Source: Ailanthus altissimus (Eukaryota > Streptophyta > Magnoliopsida > Sapindales > Simaroubaceae). From it: a DNA stretch of 64,000 nucleotides. This document shows positions 59,561 to 64,000 of the stretch, in pieces. How positions within the stretch are numbered: position 1 is the stretch's first letter; each line of letters starts with the position of its first letter. A model generated the notes under the pieces. That model was not told where the DNA came from and ran no database searches. It worked only from the letters and a program-made list of their open reading frames with translations. The translations under genes were made by a program, and so were the position numbers. The stretch lies in contig OX327683.1 in NCBI GenBank assembly GCA_946807835.1, positions 11,723,001 to 11,787,000 of the forward strand. The letters are read 5' to 3'.

Positions 59561-60616
59561 TCTTACCAAATAATCCCAGAACTAGATTGTTCTCTGGGGC
59601 TATATACTCTTTGTAATATCTATAATAGCACTTTAAAGTAGAATGCCTTTACCTTTCAAATATTTGAAAGATTAGCTTAGTAAAACTACTTCTGCCAAAT
59701 TGAATAAATCTTCCACCACTTTAATTCTAATCTTGATTTCTTCCTTATCCCTATTGGTTTCCTCTTCCGAAATTAAAATTTCTAGAATTACTAAAGCCAC
59801 TAATATTATAGTAACCTGTCTAATTATTTCTACTAAACCAATGTATCCCTTCTATCTCCATTAAACACTCATCTCTTCTGTCCTTTTTGAACAAAATTGG
59901 TTGCAAAACTACCTTGAGCCTAATTTGTTTTTTTAGAATTTTTCAAATTTTTTATTTCTTGAATTAAAAGTATACCATAAGCTTCATTTAAGCTAATTTT
60001 CTCGCAAACTTACTTGCGATTGAGACTACAACAAAGTCATATTCTAATCCTACACTAGTGATCAGATATTTAATGAAATCATCTTCTTCAATAGGACATC
60101 CAACAGTAGTTAGCTCATCAACTAGAATCTTCATTTTTTAGAAATAATCTAACACAAAAAAGAGCCTTTACTCACTATTGCTAATCTCCTTTTTAATTCA
60201 ATAGATCTTGCTTTTGGCTCTGAACCAAATTTTTTCTCTACTTAAGCCACAATTCTCTTGAAGTTTGACTATCAATGACCAAACATAATATTGAATCATG
60301 GATAATAGAGAAAAACTAGCATAATAACAATTGATCCTGCCTAATCCACACTTCAAATGCAAGATTCTCTCTTAATTTTGTAGACTGACCTTGATCTAAG
60401 ATTCTAATGAACTGATCTGAAGCTTTCTTGCTTCCATTGACAAAGCTTTGAAGCCTATTCCCTCTAATAGCAGTAAGAACTTGCAATTCACACCGATTTG
60501 GTGAGCTTGACTGTTGAAAGAAAGGTGTAGCTTGTATTAACTGTAGAGTTGATGTTTATGGAAGCATGGTTAGTGTTTTAGGTATTGGAGTTAGACATAA
60601 TTAGGCTCTAATACTA
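59561..60616 (-). pseudogene. Copia gag, decayed, with primer site (element I)
   Basis: Near 60150-60000 the minus strand encodes KMKILVDELTTVGCPIEEDDFIKYLITSVGLEYDFVV. This is the helical stretch of copia Gag (UBN2-type). A decayed tRNA-Met primer site lies at 60616-60604 (minus ATAGTATTAGAGCC), directly inside the 5' LTR. Many stops. Confidence 0.7.
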
Positions 60617-61034
60617 TGTAAAACTAAGTTTGTTTATTGAGAATTTTACCGAGAAAATCAAGAAGAAAAATGAATAACCAATATAATGAGAGGAGCTTTG
60701 AAGCTCTTTTTATAGCTCAATTAATACGTGGTACTTGATCCATATTTTCAGCTATTTAGCTACAACTCTAACTAATTTAGAGCGGGTAAACATAATATTG
60801 TGAAAAATATTAAAAAAAAACTGATTTATTCTGCTCCTAAGCATACTGCCCCATCAGCATACATAATAGCCTTTGTGGACCAGCTAGGCAGCTACTATTT
60901 AGCAGCTCAGCAACCTTTTAGTTTAGTTGAGACTGACTCTGCAGTAAGTAAGCTCTCCGCACTTCTCTGCAGTAACTTACGCTCTCTGCACTTCAATTCA
61001 TTCAACAGCTCCCTGCACCATATATACTCTAATA
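60617..61034 (-). repeat. 5' LTR of element I
   Basis: About 418 bp, adjacent to the primer site on its left and to the transketolase pseudogene on its right. The apparent ORF 60800-61105 runs from this LTR into the pseudogene and is artificial. Confidence 0.8.
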
Positions 61035-61464
61035 AGGTTGCTGCAAATGTCGGAGAAACGTCAGCAAATGAAGTTGAAAGAGGTGCATGGGTACATTGTG
61101 AGTGATAATTCTGGTGAAAAAATGTCGGAGATAGTTAATTGGAACTGGAACGGAACTATCTCTTTGCGAGGGCACAGACAAAACTCCAAGGCAAGAAGGC
61201 CGAAGAGTGAGAGTGGTCTCACTTGTATGTTGGCGGCTTTTTGACAGGCAGTCAATGGAGTACAAGGAGAAGGTGTTGCCCTCAAGCATCACGAAACGTG
61301 TCAGCGTAGAGGCTGGTACGCAACTGGGTTGGAGGGTGTATGTGAGTGTGAAAGGTAAGGTGATTGGAATGGAAGAGTTTGGGGCTAGTGGAACTTATTT
61401 GGATACATTCAAGAAGTATGGTTTTACGGAAGAATTGGAACTAGAGTTGCAAGGTCATTGCTAA
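61035..61464 (+). pseudogene. Transketolase pseudogene, C-terminal segment
   Basis: Continues the same gene directly at the Lys-Val target site. It encodes NVGETSANEVERGA, then after a 1-base frame change YIVSDNSGEK, then after another LIGTGTELSLCEG, and finally RVRVVSLVCWRLFDRQ...VLPSSITKRVSVEAG...FGASGTYLDTFKKYGFTEE, the C-terminal transketolase domain, ending at a stop at 61464. The natural C-terminus is reached. Two frameshifts plus the upstream stops show it is a pseudogene. Confidence 0.9.
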
Positions 61465-62629
61465 GTGAGCAAGAGTAGTACAATCTGTTTTGTTAATATA
61501 TGAATGTGAAGAATGCCGAGATTTGAAGTAGAAACTACAGTAACTAGGTATCAGCAACCGGGTGTGGCAGTATAACAACCAGAAACAGCAAAATAGCAAG
61601 AAATAGTTGACCGAAACGGAGAACTGTGGAACGGGAAGCAGAATCTGACGAACAGTAAGTAGTAATGGTCTAGGCACGCGTTAGTACTGTTGTAAGGACC
61701 AAATTTCGCCTCGCTATGCTAGAGCAAATTAGATCGTCTAGCCGTTAGCCCAACCAAATTTTAGAAGGGTGTACTTACAAACATAGCGTTCAGATATTTT
61801 AGAACTGCAAGGTTTTATGCTTGTCTAATAGAAAAACTCAGTTGGAGAATAAGTTTCTGCAAGTGAATGAGATGTACAAACAGCTATTTTATAAACTACA
61901 AGAAACAAAATAATCCAAATGAAGGTTAAAGAAATGGCTATGGATTTCCTTGTTCGATATCTAATGTGAGGCTCAATTTTTAAAAAATATTTTTTTTAAA
62001 AGTTTTCACTCTTACATTTAGACCTGTTAGGTAGTCGAATGTCCATTAACTTAATCACTAACCAATGTTATTTATATTTGATGCTCATCATTTTAAATGA
62101 CTTGATAACTCAGAGTATCATATATATACATATATATATATAATTAATTTAGTGGATTATATAACTCATTACATAGTAAATAATACTGTCACATATCGAT
62201 GTTTAATAAATTTATAATATTTTTATAATTTTTGTATAATTTACAATGTGCAACAAAATATTGTCACATACTCATAAGCATATCATGCAGTGGTGAATTA
62301 CATGACCAACTAAATCAATTATATTTATATATATATATATAAATAAGTGATCTTAAAATATCTTAAAATTTATAGTGTGAATTAAAAGGATAGCAAAGCT
62401 TAGTAACAACTATTTTGAATCGACCAACTTGAAATTGATTTATATATCTGCGATCGTTTTGTCAACCTTTCTTGTCGTCCATATTTTTTTCCAAATCACT
62501 CTTGTGAAAACCAAAAAACCTTCCCTCCGCTACAGATGATCAATAATATATATACTCTTTAGTCTTTTTAATCCATCATCATCAACAACAACAACCAAGT
62601 TCTATTTACATTTTAAAGAATACAAAGGA
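61465..62629. other. Unassigned region
   Basis: Downstream of the pseudogene. 61465-61700 may be its former 3' untranslated region, but no poly(A) tail is evident. TA microsatellites lie at 62120-62142 and 62325-62341. Two similar phrases about organism-neutral AT-rich DNA (62075-62160 and 62215-62345) are partly inverted to each other. No gene is seen. Confidence 0.4.
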
Positions 62630-62764
62630 ATGGTCAAAACGAAGAGAAAAGCCATTGCCATGTTCTTGGCGTTTGCATCGACGATGTTAAATGTTGTGCT
62701 GATAAGAAAAAGAATAGTAGCCAAGATTGAGAAAAAAGGAAAATCACTCCCAAAAAATCCCTAA
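62630..62764 (+). CDS. Small ORF, 44 aa, possible membrane peptide
   Basis: ATG at 62630, stop TAA at 62762-62764. The peptide has a basic start (MVKTKRKA), a hydrophobic stretch (IAMFLAFASTMLNVVLI) long enough for one membrane span or a signal peptide, and a basic tail. TA-rich sequence with a TATA-like tatatatact at 62548 and a CAACAACAAC leader precede it, an arrangement seen in plant 5' leaders. I do not recognise it and it may be chance. Confidence 0.25.
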   Translation: MVKTKRKAIAMFLAFASTMLNVVLIRKRIVAKIEKKGKSLPKNP

Positions 62765-63600
62765 ACTTTCCCAAAGGTTTATAAAGCGCTACAAGTTGTC
62801 TTCAGACCTCTACAAGAGAGGAGGCTCCTCTCCTTGGGTCCTTTTATGTTTTTAGAGTCAATTGCCTTTGTTTAGGTGGTAGATCTTTTTTTACTATTTT
62901 TTTTTTTGCTTTTTTAGCTTATCCTTCGATGATGCTGCTGGTTTTTCAGTACTAGATGTGAATATATTTCGCCGGGGTTTGAGGGGTTGTGGCCAAGATG
63001 AGCAAATTTACGCTGCTCCGCCCCCCAGTGGCCATGTATCATCTTCTTCGCATTAGAAGCTGAAGTCTATCTCCGTTGTGTTAAGATCTGACTCCACTGG
63101 GCCGGTTCGTGACTTCCTTCCTGGCAGAGCTTGCTGGGTTTTGGTCCAAATGGTGCACTATCTCACTGCCTCTCCCCCAACGGCCTTGCAGTTCACCAGA
63201 ATGTGCTATTGATGCTTATCTGTGCTTGTAATGGTCTTTGGGTCTCTATTGAAATTTGGGGACCGTCACCAAAAACTGCCATTTTCTCCTCCTTTGGCAC
63301 CTTTATAGAACTCGCAACTGATGCAGTAGTTAAGTTCCTTCCAGCCACAAAACGATACAAACTGACTGGTGTAACCTGCGTCTATCATGATACTGTAATA
63401 TTGTCACTGTATTGGTTTTGTTATCCTTATTGTTGGCTGTAGTGTTGAATTAGTTGTTTGAGTATTGATTATAGTAGAAGAAGGATACCAGAAATAATGC
63501 AGTAGTTTTGTCCCCTATGTTGGATTTGTTTTGTCCCAGCATAAAGGTAGCATTTTTTGCCTCCTTCTGTGTGTGGGTAGTGTGTTTATCCCCTATTACA
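62765..63600. other. GC-richer unassigned region
   Basis: More balanced base composition than the surroundings. An open stretch of 103 codons occurs at 63131-63442 on the plus strand, but it has no recognisable motif and its codon pattern is unconvincing. It could be a decayed gene, LINE 3' sequence or noncoding RNA. Confidence 0.35.
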
Positions 63601-63806
63601 AGGGCAATGCTTTTAGTCTCCTCTTATATAAGGGTAGGGTTTCCTTCTACGAAATGGTAGTTGTTCCCTTCTATGAGAGGGTAGTTATTTCCTCTTACAG
63701 AGAGTAGTTATTCTTTCTTATGTGAGGGTAGTTGATCCCTCCTATGCAAGGATAATCGTTCCTATTTGTGAGGGCTATTTGTTCTCTCTATAAGAGAGTA
63801 GTTGGT
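63601..63806 (+). repeat. ~24-bp minisatellite, about nine units
   Basis: Degenerate units of 22-30 bp with consensus GGTAGTTGTTCCCTCTTATGAGAG. Units begin at about 63601, 63628, 63651, 63676 and onward to 63806. Unit length and sequence drift along the array. Confidence 0.75.
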
Positions 63807-64000
63807 CTAGATGAGCCTTATTAGACCTATCTAATTTTTGTATAACATCTCAATAATCTTCTGATTTTTATATTAGGAGCTCTACTTTGTAATATTTCTA
63901 ATTTATTAAATGATATTACATTTGAATGTTAAAAAAAATGATGTGCTGATAGAAAAGATGTCACCCTTTTAAACACTCGGTTTGGTCCCCTACGACATTA
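63807..64000. other. Window edge, possible retroposon tail
   Basis: Ends with a short A8 run at 63931-63938 after an AT-rich stretch, which could be a LINE/SINE tail. Nothing further can be supported. Confidence 0.3.

Larger units (their letters stand above)
52599..61034 (-). mobile_element. Copia element I inserted in the transketolase pseudogene
   Basis: About 8.4 kb on the minus strand. LTRs at 52599-53078 and 60617-61034 share long blocks (for example gagaggagctttgatgctc, catcagcatacataatag, ttcaattcattcaaca). The duplicated target is AGGTT (52594-52598 and 61035-61039), at an AAG-GTT Lys-Val codon pair of the pseudogene. LTR ends are decayed (TA for TG on the right, two extra bases AG at the left), so the boundary is accurate to a few bases. 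The body is a fully decayed copia with two later insertions (54811-56054 and 57896 to about 59560). Confidence 0.82.

Noticed and set aside
60800..61105. 101-codon open frame at 60800
   Set aside because: Runs from the copia I LTR into the transketolase pseudogene, an artificial join.
63131..63442. 103-codon open frame in the GC-richer region
   Set aside because: No recognisable motif, no convincing start context, and base composition alone can keep a frame open this long.
1..64000. CRISPR arrays, rRNA, tRNA genes and operons
   Set aside because: None seen; tRNA-like matches are retroelement primer sites, and the sequence is of plant nuclear type.

Overview
The window looks like gene-poor heterochromatin from a flowering plant, probably a eudicot; I cannot name the species. 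It is strongly AT-rich and almost every stretch that can be identified is a retrotransposon. The elements are of plant type: Ty1/copia elements primed by initiator tRNA-Met, Athila- and Tat-like Ty3/gypsy elements, and an L1-type LINE. There is no clearly intact ordinary host gene. The only recognisable host-gene derivatives are a transketolase pseudogene and a LOG-like (cytokinin-activating) coding sequence carried inside a retrotransposon.

Layout. 1-5082: debris of several copia elements (an LTR with primer site at the left edge, a reverse-transcriptase relic, an LTR-like repeat). 5083-26673: an old copia element B, split by a young 12.3-kb Athila-type element A (10466-22783, minus strand) with a GCCAT target duplication and about 99.4% identical LTRs. 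26674-35483: a third copia element D, whose 5' LTR is interrupted by element C (27100-33242, AAGAC duplication), which carries an inverted LTR piece at its right end. 36291-40905: a Tat-like gypsy relic K holding a solo LTR E (CAAAA duplication). 40912-45338: copia relic F holding a 2.8-kb solo LTR G (CAAAT duplication). 45336-49330: further LTR debris. 49320-51870: L1 LINE fragment on the minus strand. 52083-61464: transketolase pseudogene split by copia element I (52599-61034), itself interrupted twice. 61465-64000: unassigned DNA with one small ORF and a roughly 24-bp minisatellite.

The centrepiece is element A. Reading on the minus strand it has a 5' LTR, a tRNA-Asp-type primer site, a leader with six degenerate repeats, gag-protease (727 codons), one in-frame TAG, then pol (1,057 codons). 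Where related elements carry an env-like region, it has two extra sense-strand reading frames: an unrecognised 182-codon frame with a basic cysteine-rich CX2CX4CX3C motif, and an intronless, full-length LOG-like sequence (cytokinin riboside 5'-monophosphate phosphoribohydrolase). Both contain one internal stop, and the LOG copy has lost a glycine of its signature motif. A retrotransposon carrying a captured hormone-activation gene beside a nucleic-acid-binding-like protein is the most unusual thing here.

Other unusual structures are copia element C with inverted terminal LTR sequence inside a perfect target duplication, and short ~22-bp periodic GC-richer repeats in the untranslated parts of several unrelated retroelements.
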